Assembly (NCBI RefSeq): GCF_041146795.1
Contig: NC_135168.1
Coordinates: 39,378,370 to 39,442,369, forward strand
DNA: 64,000 bases
DNA from: Maylandia zebra
Taxonomy: Eukaryota; Chordata; Actinopteri; Cichliformes; Cichlidae
Direction of reading: 5' to 3'
The notes under the pieces are model-generated. The model was not told the origin of the DNA. It ran no database searches and saw only the letters and a list, made by a program, of their open reading frames with translations. Made by a program: the position numbers and the translations under genes. This document shows, in pieces, positions 11,074 to 22,800 of this stretch (position 1 is its first letter; each line of letters starts with the position of its first letter).

Positions 11074-13049
11074 AATCTGTTGAATATATGTATAATATAT
11101 GTGCACATGAGTCTGAATGCCACTGAATCACAAGAAAAACAATAATAAATGCATTGGCACCCAGCCCAGCAGCCATCGTGCTTTATTTTCACTGAGGTGA
11201 CAGGTGATTTTATTGTGCCACTGCTGTGTGTTTCTAACAAATGAAAGAGAGAAAGGAGAAGGGACAGGGTGGGGGGAGAGAGGTTGTTTAAAGGGTGAAT
11301 CAAGACATCACATTTGGATGCAGCAAAAACAAGGAGTGCAGGAAATTACTGAGCTTGTGTCTGGCTGGAAGACACAAGCTTACAGAGATTTAGTGGCTGA
11401 AACTGAGACTTGTCTGTTCAGTCGTGAAGCAAATTAACACTAATAATAAAATCAATTTGTGCACTTTTGGAGCTTAATGAATTATTTCCATATTGGAAAT
11501 TCAACACCACATGAGGTCACTAGTAATTCTGAGCATTACAGCTTATATACAGACATCAACACAAGATGATCTTCATTATCTGTCATTTATAGGCTAATAT
11601 TCAGCATTCTGAATTCTACGTGACTGCATTTTAGCTTCGATTGCATTACTATCTTATGATTCATGATAAAGAGCACATGGCACTTTTGGAGCAGCGGGAA
11701 CCACAGTGTCGTCTCTGTCCTCTGACCCACGCGAGTCCCAATCAAGGTGAGAGTCCTGGAGACCATCATTATAGTAAGACTGGAGAAGGAAGACGTTATT
11801 TAATCATCCTAATAACAAAACAGCAAGGTTGACTCAACTGTGTATATATGAAAAGCAAAAGAAAAAAATCTTTTTATTTAATTCAGCAATTTAAAAATTC
11901 CTGCACCACAGTTTTTCTCTCAACTCATGAACAGTTATCTCCTCCATCCTGCTTTCCTTCAACGAGTCCCCAGAAAATGGCCTGAAATCTCCATTTTCAT
12001 ACGATGAGAGCGAACATACTTGACATCATCCTTGTCTTCCCCTGGTACCAGTGGGAAAACCTGAGCGCAGAGACAGAAAGAGCCTCGAGGAATCAGAGAT
12101 AATGACTGTGGCAATAAAGCAAATGAGAGTGCGCACCATTCAAGCGTGTCTCAGCCGAACCTTTACCGGTCCCTGCTCATCCCCTGTGGCCTCAGGGTCC
12201 AATATGGTGGCCTTGCTGATGGCTTTACTGATGGTCCTTGTCTCAAACTGAGGACACGCTGCCTGAGCATTACAATGCTTGTCCATTTTGCCTTTCAGCC
12301 ACTATGTTTCTATTTCAACATTGCCTTGTAAATGTACAAAGGGAAGAAAAAAGAAGAGAAATTTGATGGTTTTTGTTGTTTTTTGGGGGGGGGTTTCTAC
12401 CATAAATGTACCTAACATACAAACTTATATTCAAAGACAGAGATTCACAGGCACAATTTCTGCTTTGGAAGTGAAATGGCAGCTGCCAGATTCTTAGTTC
12501 CCTGATGAAAAATGAATTGCTGTTGCTTTCTTGAGATTGGTGTGTGTAATCAGGTGCCTCAGAAACCTCTGGGAGTCACTTTGCCGGTATTATCGCTGAA
12601 TGTACAGCCTCAAAGTCGGGCTCACTGATAAAGCAGTAAATCAAGAAGCAAACTGCAATTACCAGCTGTGAATACTGAGTGTGCTGACTCCCCAGAGCCA
12701 AAACATTGTCAGTTATTATTATTTCATGTGTTTCTGAGGTTCATAAATGTTTATCCTTTCTGTTTGCTGGTAGGCATCCATTAACACAAATGAAACCCTC
12801 AGTCTTTGGGTCTCATAAGGCCTGTCCACAATATCCAGGCATGCCCGTTATACTTTTCTAAACATTCAGACTATTTAATACTGTTACGTCGTTGCCTCAT
12901 CCTCTGTTTTTTGAGACCTGTGTTCTTATTTCTGTCATTTGCTACTTTAAACAATTTCTTGAGGTAAATTGTATTGAATTGATTTAAACTATGATGCGTA
13001 TTTGTTCCACAGCAATAGATAATTGATTACATGTTTCTGTAATGGCTCG
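11074..13049. other. Intergenic sequence, no gene seen
   Basis: No exon with protein similarity was found on either strand. It lies between the membrane-protein gene and the 3' end of the gucy1b2 remnant. Confidence 0.45.
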
Positions 13050-15624
13050 TTATGCGCAACAAATGAAGTAGGTGTCGTTGCTATGGGGAGAGTTTTGATC
13101 GCTGACCTTGATGCTAACGATGCCCCTCCTTTCAGACATGAGGTGGCTTCCTTTCAGGTGCTTGTAGGAGGCACTGCTTCGCTGAATGTGCAGCTCCTGA
13201 TTGACAGAGTCATCAGTCCCCAGAAAATCCCCCAAATTACCAACAATAACTAAATAAAGACATTCTGACTATACATACATACTGAGCAAGGAACATTTCC
13301 ACACTGACAAGTTGTGGGACTGGTACAGTCTAAACCTGATTTGTGTATTTTTTTCAGTTATTATTATCATGCACAGACTTTTATTTTTGTGGATCTTTTT
13401 TTTGCAAGAGTTGGCTAGCAACAATCCACCATGACTGAGACACCTGCAGTGATGAATAGCTTCTAGCCAATGACCCATTTCCAGTTGCTTGTCATACATT
13501 CATTAAAGCATTCTTTAGAAAGCTGTGCGGTGTATGTAAGAGGGATTCTATCGCCTCTCCCTTAATTTTCCAATAATATTTCCTTTAACTACCCTAAGCT
13601 TCTTAAAATTAATAAATAAATATGTCTACTACCATAATTAATATTACAGAATTTCTTTATTTTAAGTTAGCATAACTTGTATTAAATTGTATTTGATTGT
13701 TGTCACCGGAGTTTACGCAGCTTCTACCCACCAAGAAAAAATGGTATGTTTTTGCTGTTAGATTGGTCTTTGAGGTGATCTATGGAGTGCATCATGTCTA
13801 AGGCCATGTCACAGCAACTACCGTGTCTGCATCTCCACTGTACTCAACCTGCATAATAAAGGACAAGTGTTCTTACCCAAACACACTTGGGTATAAAGTG
13901 CTTTACAATAAGAAAGAAAAAAGTTAAAGATGTGTTGTGTCACACTGAGCGTGTCAAATAGGGTGTACATGGTGTTGAGCATGGAGACCACCTGCCTCAG
14001 TGTGATGTGGCTACAAATGCGAGTAAATCCCTGCATCACTGAAGAGGAAGGTCACATCACGGAAAACCTGGGAGAAAAGACACAAAGTGTCTGGGAACTC
14101 TTCACAATATAAACAGCTCAGTTTATGCTTTAGTAAATGCTAGACTGGAGATGTAATGAAAAAAAAATTTGACTTTTTTAAGTGCTTCATACATGCGTGT
14201 GAGTTAGAGTAAGTGCACAGAGCACACATGTCTCGGGGCCTTCTTCACTCCCTAGCGCAGCCACAGCAAATCATGCTGTTATGACAGCTACCCTCAGTAC
14301 TCCCCTCTTCATTATAGATGGACCATTTTCTTTCATCTCAATTTCTTTTAGAGTTAATTAGAGCCAATTAAAGGCAAGTATTTAAGGGCAGCGTCTGTAT
14401 CCTAATATTGATGAGGCAAACTGAGTCCACTGAAGACATTGTAAAATTTATCAAAGTTATGCTGGTAATATATATTCACTTGCCTTTTTCTGTGGAAGAA
14501 GAAGAAACATTTCTTTGACATGGAGCCACATTTTTCACCAGAACATTTGTAAACAAATGACCTTTTATTACCTTCAAGGTTTCTTTCCCAGCATGTTGTA
14601 CAAAGACAGTACCACCTGTGTGCAATAATAGTTAGCTTAGCTTGGTACAGACAGTAGAAAAACAGCATTTTCTAACAGCCGAAGTGTTCACAGCCAGCTC
14701 TCCTTTCTGCATCATCCTGTAAAGAAGGTCTTCAGTCTTCTTCATCTCATAGTCCAGCAACTTCACGCTCTCCTCCAGCTTACTCGACTGCCTTTGCTCC
14801 TGGTTTTCCCCAGTGAGAAGAAAGAGAGAAAAAGTATTAGTTTGTGCAAAAGGTTGGTAAACTGGTTCTGCTAGACTGAAAGCTGGGCTTTAGAGCAACT
14901 TTGCATAATACAGGTTGACAAGCGAGCCGATCACTCATACAGAATACAGCTGCACTTTAGCACCAAGTACCTGTATGAGAGCTCTCTTTAGCTCCTCTCA
15001 CTGTTGTTGCGTTCCCTCCAGCACCAGGTCTCTGCTCGAGTCGTGCAGCCTCAGGTCATTGATGTACAAGCCGGTCTTAAACATCACATTGAGGCTCTCC
15101 AACCTCCACATGCAGTGAAAGACAGTGGAGGTGGAAAAATACATTAATTAACAATGATAGTGGTAGTTATGTGTAATAAAATCAAATTATACTATCATTA
15201 CTTATAAAATTATAAAAACTGTGATCATGGGATGCATTATTATTTTTATTTTTTTCAGTTTCCTGCAACATTAATAATGTAAGCAGTGTGGTGTGGCATT
15301 TGATATTTCACTAGCTTTGTCAATACAGGGATAAGGGCATTTTGCTTGGAAAACAAAATGTTTTAGAAGAGGAGGGGGGTGTTTTTGTAATGTACTCAGT
15401 GGAAAACACTCTCAATTGCAAATGGGTTCCCATTAGGCTCACAAGAGCTGCACTGTCTGATTACAAGCTAATTAGCAGCTCATTTCATGCATGGTAAGTG
15501 CTGTTAGAATGGGCCTCTGATTTGATTCACTGCCCAGGCTTTTATTTCTCACTCGTAATTCACTTTAGCTCTTGCTGCTTTTTAGAATGTTTTACTTTTC
15601 AACTGCAGCCTTTTAATAAAGTTC

Positions 15625-15630
<6 letters not shown>

Positions 15631-15712
<82 letters not shown>
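15631..15712 (+). repeat. (TG)n microsatellite
   Basis: About forty uninterrupted TG units lie in an intron of the gucy1b2 remnant, 32 bases from the donor of the exon encoding KLKGQMRYMPEW. Long open frames of alternating Cys-Val here are artefacts of the repeat. Confidence 0.98.
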
Positions 15713-16019
15713 TGTCTTTGGAGGTGAACGTGAGGCTTTATACAGGGGTTCCCAGGAAGATGATGGACTCCCACTCTGGCATGTATCTCATTTGTCCTTT
15801 TAGTTTGAGGCAGCAGCTCCCATCACTCCAGCTCTCCATTGCATTAGCACTGTTACCGCCTAAAAGAGGGGCAATCAAACGGTGAGAAAGCAAACATTCA
15901 GAGAGGTGTTTTAGGTTAGATTTTAACTGTAGATACTCAGCAGTACATTTCAGCGGGGGATAATGGTTTGCACACTGTGATAACAATGTCATCTTAATTT
16001 AATGGACTTAGCATTTTTT

Positions 16020-16250
16020 AAAAGAGTAGTTTGACATTTGGGGAAGTAGTTTTATTCATTTTCTTGATGGCAGTTTGATGAAAACAGATAATACCCTCAT
16101 ATCTGTGTGTTCAGAGCGAAGCTGGATACAACAGCTTGGCATAGGAAGCGCTAACTGAGAGAAAGCTTGCCTGACTCTGTCTCAGCTTTTGTTCTGGGCT
16201 GCCTTTGGACTTCAGAAACTTTCTACTGGCTCCAGTTTCATGTTGAAAAG
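16020..16250 (+). repeat. Old copy of a common fish interspersed repeat
   Basis: The order of short phrases ('gtttgacatttggggaa', 'ataccctcatatctgtgtgt', 'gaagctggatacaacagcttggcata', 'cctgactctgtc') follows a highly repeated fish element I recognise from memory. The copy is strongly diverged. It occupies the place where one exon of the cyclase gene would be expected. Confidence 0.45.
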
Positions 16251-19200
16251 AAAAGAAAGAGGTATTGAAAATATATATAAATATTTTGAAGAACCCAACG
16301 AGTCTCGCCATACATTTTTGCGAATAACAGAGAGGACTTGACCTTTATAATCATCTCCGATGACAGACTGGTAGGCCATGATCTCCACATGTACATCAGC
16401 AGAGCAGCTGACATTTTCATAGTCAGAATCTGCGGATAAACAAGCTGAAGCACTGAGACTCATGAACGTGTTTTACCCGGGCTTGGATCAGGTCAAATAA
16501 ATTCAGTCAATTGAAAACATCAAAGAGTTGAATTTCTGCAACTGCAGGACCTCAAAAATTTGATTCCACTCTAGGTGAAATATTCATTCCCTTGCACAAG
16601 AACAGACAGTTTAACAGTTTAACTGCACACTTCTTTAAAAGAATGAAATTTAAATAGCCAGGCACTACTTTGTGTCTGACTACAGTATATCTGATTAAAC
16701 CACAAGTCCTCTAAATCAGACACACACCCCTGTGACTGTTTACAAGCTTCGGTCTTGGTTTGATGGTTCCTCTCGCTTAGCTAGCTGCTTGAATATGATC
16801 TGAAACAGATTTTTGGGATTGGAGATTATCTGTTTACACAATACTAGATCAGTATTCTGAATAGCTCATATTTTAAAGACTACATTGTAATCTAACTAGT
16901 GTCTAGTCTGAACTTTATTTGCTGTTAACAAGAACATTGTTGCCGTCTGAAATTTCTCACCATGTTCCAGGTGAACTCCACAAGGGGGCGAGCCACCAAG
17001 AAGGTTTCATTGAACTTCTTTCCATCCAGATCAGGGAAGACTGTAGCCAGGCTCGAGCCAACATTTTGCACCACCATGTCCTAAATCATTTAAAGGATCA
17101 GTGAGTGTGTCTTCATTTCATTCCAGACTGCCAGCGGTTATATAAAGAGGGGGCAATTTAAAATAATTACCTGTCTGTTAAAGGGGAAGACCTCAAAGAA
17201 GAAGTCAGAAGTAATGGGAAAGGTTTTCTGCTTTTCCTCATCCTCTTTCATGATGTGCCGGTAGGCTGAGTTATCAAAGTTCAGCCTGTGTAGTGAAGCA
17301 GATGAGTGCTTCTTTTAAAAGTTTAAAGTTAAGTTTTCAAAAAACTGTGTTGAAAGAAGCATGAAGATCTTAACTTTAGAAAAAGGCAGCGGGGCATGAG
17401 GATTTGGTAACCACTGATTTCATGTTTTTATATTATATCTTAACTGTCACTTCCAAAATACATGCAGAAAAAAAAAGTATCCAGTTGCAATAAATGAAAA
17501 TAAAGAGTTCTTCCCACCACTTGATCTTCTATGTTTTTCTCTGTTTCCACACCTCATGGTAACATGGGAGTAGTCCCCAGTCATCTGCTCACAGAGCACC
17601 TCCACATGGATGTCAGTGTCATAAAATTGTTTCCACATCTGCCTCAGCTGACCCCTAGCAAAGTGTCCTATCGCTTACTCCTGCAGGGGACAGACAAAGA
17701 AAATCTAATGTCTTTCTAAAGAGATTAACCACGCAGCATTTCCTTGTCTCTACTCCAGCTTTTATGTCTGTTATGTCTCCTGTCTGCCCCAGCCCAACGC
17801 TGCAGTCAGTCCCCAACCACCTCCCCACCCCTGCTGTAGCAGACCTGTAGTGGAGGGTCACTCCTCCTCCTGGCAGAAGAAGGTCGGCGGCTGCACCTTG
17901 GGGTAGCAGGTATTCGTGAAAGTTATCAAGGCCATTGACAAAGTCACGTATGTGTCGGCACAGCACTTGGATGGAGAGAGAATGACTTTGGAAACCCTTT
18001 GTAATGTGCCCTGCAACAAAGCGTGTAATCCCTTTGTAAGTAACTGGAAATTCATTGTATTTTATTTGAATTTTAATGTAATTATATTTACCTACAAATA
18101 CTTTAAGGTAGGTACACTAGAATAAGGGGGTGACAAGTCAGGTTTTTCTGGAAACAAATTAGAGTGTAATTACATTTAAGTACATTCTAGGTTGTTTTAA
18201 GTGATGCATAATTTCATGGTAATTTTGCTGAAAAACAAGATTTCCTCATCGTACATCATAAGTAAGCTGTAATTCTCAGAGCACAGGCCGTATTATGGAC
18301 TGGATTAATTTAGCCTTTTTACATCTTTATTTTTTTAGCTTTATTTAATCCTGACTATGTTGATGTGCATGATGGATTGTCCCTTTATCATATGAATATA
18401 AACCCTCTGAGGATTGTTCTCCCTCACCGCCTTACAAGAAAAAACAAATCATCAAAGTTGCATCCCTAAATAATCGTAAAATGATGAAACAAAGCCTAAC
18501 TTTTTTTTCTTCCTTTCACCATCACTGTTCTGAATCCCTACTACATCTCTACCATAAGGTGGGGAAAAATCTAAAGAGCTGATAAAATACAGTGAAATGC
18601 AATTTAACTACAGAGAAATTACACCTTTAGTCACATGTTACTCTGACTTTTTTAATAAAGTAATCATACAGGGACAAAGTCATTTAAGATGTTTAATGCA
18701 GAATATTTCATCCATTTTAAAAATAATCCAATCTGATGTTATTTCATCTTATCTCTGAATATCTTTCATTTACAGTCCATGTTTTAGTCCGCCAGCTATA
18801 TCTAAGTGTTATTAGTCCTTTATTGCAGTTACACAAGCTATTCCAAACCCACCGATATCTTCTGGATATGGAAGAAGCTGCATGGTATTACACTCATGTA
18901 ACACCCACTAGCAGAACAACAGCCGTGACAGTTTTGTCATCTGTATCTTTTCTCACCTCAAGGATCCTGTCATAACCATATTTCTCAACAAAACCCAGGA
19001 AGCAGACACCCCAGGAGTTCATCAGCCTCTTGTGGGGTGTTGCTGTCACTCTACATGCTGCCTTTGCAATCCGGGGAATGAAACTCTCAATATAGACCTG
19101 CAAATGCAAACGCTCTGACTTAGGTGAAGAAGCTGTTCTGGCCTGTTGACTATGACCTTTCAGACAAAAGTGACAGAGCAATGAGTAAAAGTGCTATCAT

Positions 19201-19382
19201 GTTGACTTGGATGCAGTCACACACTACAGACCTAAAATATATTATTAGTCCATGGATGACTATAAAGCATAAAGCCATGCCAGTGTACCCACCTGACATC
19301 TGCTCTCTCTGACCAGCTTCCACACATCGTCTCCGTAAGACTCCTTGATGAAGTCATGACTCTCACACAGAAGCCCATACAT

Positions 19383-20829
19383 TATTTCTCACTGGATTGA
19401 AGCTCAGACTGACTAGCACTATATAGCAAGACGCCTCCCCAGCTGACTGACTTGCAACAGTCCTCCCCAAGGCACCTGCAAGCGATAAGAAAAGTTCAGA
19501 ATGATGACTTTTTCAGGGCTGCAAGCTGAATATTAATGCATTTAGCTTTTAGCGGGAAGCTATAAAAAGACGTGTACTTATACTGCTGCTTTTGCTTTCT
19601 CCAGCTCTTCACTCTGCCAATAAGGATTCATCTGAAGGCCAGCGGGGCAAACGATTTTAAAGGCGCCCTAATTGCACAAAACCCTTGAGTCTGAATGGGA
19701 CTCTTTTGTTCTTGTGTCAGCTGTCAGTGCCTGGTGGCTGTGCACCTCTCGATGTGACACAAACTCCCTGCGGAAGACGCCTCTCGAACACAGATGAGAC
19801 CAATTTGAGAAACTTCTGCCTTCATTTTATCATCCTCTTGTTTGCAATAAAATTATCAATGCACAAAATCTGAATGTGTATGTGTGTGTTATTTATTTAT
19901 TACTTTATCTAGCTCAGAGTAGACTTGAGTTATGAACTGTTTTCACTGTTCCCGACATGTGACTGAACCACACAAAGCAGATTTATTTTTTCTTTTAATG
20001 TTTAAACCTTTATGAGGGGGTTTTTCTTTTAAAAAAAAGCAAAATTGCTTTTTCTACTAAACAAACACTCTTAAATAAACCTTTAATGGGCAGAAACTCT
20101 TCAGCTTTTATTGTTTGTTTGCAGCTGATTTTCTGTGACTCGGGATGACTTCACATTTTCTTTCAGGCTGGGAGGCTTCCCACTGGGAGATAGTGGTATT
20201 GTGGAGCAGGGCAGGTGCAAAATCGATATCCAATCTCAGCAGGGATAAAGAAAATGGTTTTCCCCCCCTCCAGACTCCTGCTGAGCTCAATGAATCAATT
20301 TGGGGGGGGAAGAAAAACTGCATGATAAAATTAACTTTAGTTCAAAAAGGGCATCCAAAAATAAAGTTAAAGGTCATTACGCATTGTGCAAGGCAAAAAG
20401 TATTTATGCACAAGTCACTATTGGAGTTTCTCTGCAGTTGGTAAACCAACAAATAAATTAAATCCAGATAGTAAAAGTATTGCATGGTTGCTTACTGTGA
20501 TCATTTACACAGCCGAATAACTCAGCTAAAGATCTCCCACCTCTAGAAACTCAAAGAACAACCAAACTAGATTCAGAGCCACAACCTCGGATCAGTCCTG
20601 AAGCTCTTTCTCCAAAACCGCGTTCTAGTGTCCAAGTTTGCAACGGGGGAGGCTGGGGGCTTGGCCTCAGTGCGCAAGTGTCTGGACAGCTGCTGTCATC
20701 AAACACACACGCTGAAGGGATCCGATTTTTATCATCACAGAAGCTTGAGGTCAGGATGTAAATCTTTGTGCTCGTCCCTTTCCCTAAATCGCTAGTGCCA
20801 CCCCTCCTCCTCAAATACTCCCTCGATCC
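19383..20829. other. Intergenic sequence between head-to-head gucy1b2 remnant and myoz3
   Basis: The two genes diverge from here. No coding exon is visible. Former promoter of gucy1b2 and upstream flank of myoz3 are expected, but no element stands out. Confidence 0.4.
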
Positions 20830-21045
20830 ATCCTCGCCCTCTTACCCCTCTGCTAAAATAAACTCAGTGAGGTAAGCACTGGAGGCATCTTGGGATGAGT
20901 TTTATACAGACTGCTCCCTCTGTGCTGAGGAGTGTCAGAGTGGAGCGTGGAAGCATCCCAGCAACAGTAAAAGAACAAACCACACAAACACCCCAACCAG
21001 CTCCAACACCCGGCAAACAGGCAGGCAGCAGAAGCAAGAGAAGCA
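20830..21045 (+). promoter_or_regulatory. myoz3: Candidate myoz3 promoter and 5' UTR exon
   Basis: A run containing GCTAAAATAAACTC (MEF2-like) at about 20,852 and TTTTATACAG at about 20,898 precedes a good splice donor at 21,045 (AAGCAG|GTAAGG). The first coding exon of myoz3 has an acceptor at 22,788 and begins with 12 untranslated bases, so an upstream non-coding exon is required. This is the best candidate seen, but an alternative donor at about 20,872 is also possible. Confidence 0.35.
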
Positions 21046-22800
21046 GGTAAGGACTAAAATAAGGGGAGTGCAAACCTTTGTATCATCCAAATAAGGAGTG
21101 ACATAAGACACAGGATTCATAAATGACTGTTTATCAGAAGCATGACTGAACAGCTAAGTGAATATTTTTATTTTCATTGTAAAGAAGTAATCTGCCCGTT
21201 TTGTTTAGACCCATGACCGGAGTACGTGTGTACCAAAAAAAATCTGCAGAATATACATTTTTTTTCAAAGAAAGCTGGGCCACCTTTTAAAAAAGAGTAT
21301 GGTGATGCAGTGCAAATCATCATTGACTATATGTATGTGAAATGAGTGCAGATTAAATGTAAACACTGACATGATTTTATTAATTTTTAACTTTGTTTTG
21401 ACAAAAACTGTTTTTTATACTGTTTTTATACAGTTTGTTTTTTTGTTTTTTTTACTTTTCTACAGGCGACAGACAGCCTGTAAGGGTTTGAGGACTTTAT
21501 TGACCAAGTTTATTATTTTCTTGTACTCACTTGATATACGATTTCAGCTACTTAACGGTTTGCGGTCTCCCTTGTCATAATTTGGGTTTCATGGTGCACC
21601 AAACGCTCTCAGTGACTGACAGGCCCGGACTGCAGGCACCCAAGTTTAGAGCCCAGAGTCTTTAACTTTACAGTCATGATCTTATGAATATGGTTTAGTT
21701 TTAGTAAAATAATTAAGACCTTCTCTTTTCGTAATTTTGCCTCTGTGCACCACCACAGTGGATTTATGATCAGACAGTCATGTGACTATAGTGTAGCCTT
21801 TAGGCTTTAATTTGAGGGGTTTAAAAAAATACATGAACTCTTTGGGAATCACAGGCGTTTTTAAACACAGTCCCGCATTTTCAGAGGATCATAAGTAATT
21901 GGATTTTGATTTACAAGCAGGTTCTTGACCAGGTGAGGCCTATCTCTGTTGTTATTCTGTGGCAAATTAAATATTAAAGATCTGAAGTAGCCAAATTAGT
22001 ACAATTGGTATTTTCTTAAAATAGACAATCCTTATATTTGTATGTATGTTACTTTGCCCAATTATTTTTGAGGACTGTTTATAAAATTGGCTGCGATTCC
22101 TTGAAAGTTAATGCCATACTTTTATAGAACCCCTTGAATTAAAGTTGCACTTCAATCACATCTTGACTGTGTGATTTCAAATCTATTTTGGTGTACAGAG
22201 ACACAGCTACAAGCGTTGTGTGATTGTCCAAATATTTATGAACCCAACTGTATGTTCCGATGCCTGTGTATAACGTTCAGCATCAATAATGCCTCTCCAG
22301 ATTTGCATAATATGGATAGTCTCTGCAATTTGCAGGTAGGTGCTTTCCACCTCTAAGCTGGATAGTCCCTTTCTTTTTTAACCCACAGGATGCAGAGAAT
22401 TTGTGCAAGAAGTTGTTTATAATCCATCTGACCAAAAGATAATTCTCTACTTAACATATTCAGTATGAAAAAAAAATTCCGTTTCTCGTTTAAGAAATTG
22501 GTTTTCGATCTTTTGTAATTTTTTGTAATCTGTATTTCTTACATTTTACACAGAATCCAAACATTTTCCTTTAAGTACTGGGTTACATTACTAAGGATTT
22601 GTGGCATATGGGTGAGGGGTGGCATAGCTAAGTTTTATCAACATCAGTGATATAAAAATATCTAATTATAAAATGTCACTAAATCAGAAAGAAAGAAAGA
22701 CAGATTAGAAAGATTCTGTGTTTATGTTATATGGGAGAAATTACACATTAGCCCTTATACTGATGATGAAAATGTATGTGTTCCTTAGAGGAAGCTGTGA

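Larger units (their letters stand above)
13050..19382 (-). pseudogene. gucy1b2: Decayed soluble guanylate cyclase beta-2 gene
   Basis: Remnants read in order: 19382-19293 (starts MYGLLCESHDF), 19097-18957, about 17966-17845, 17680-17553, 17285-17171, 17080-16961, about 15845-15744, about 15106-14971, 14799-14677, 14067-13924, about 13848-13741 and about 13235-13050. They cover the H-NOX haem domain (LDNFHEYL with the haem-ligand His; Y-x-S-x-R), the HNOBA region, the helical linker and the class III cyclase domain. Exons 1, 2, 5 and 6 are intact. Lesions: TAG at 17,668-17,670, TGA at 14,998-15,000, frameshifts in exons 3, 4 and 10, a loss of about ten codons after LLYRMM in exon 9, and a lost donor at about 13,924. 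The GDAY motif reads GDAD and is followed by a deletion, and two expected segments are missing. Intact enzyme makes cGMP as an NO/oxygen sensor. This copy cannot. Confidence 0.9.

Noticed and set aside
15498..15885. Open frames with long Cys-Val runs
   Set aside because: They are products of the (TG)n microsatellite.
13050..19382. Calling the guanylate cyclase locus a working gene
   Set aside because: Two in-frame stops, frameshifts, lost catalytic residues and missing segments cannot be removed by any splice choice I could find.
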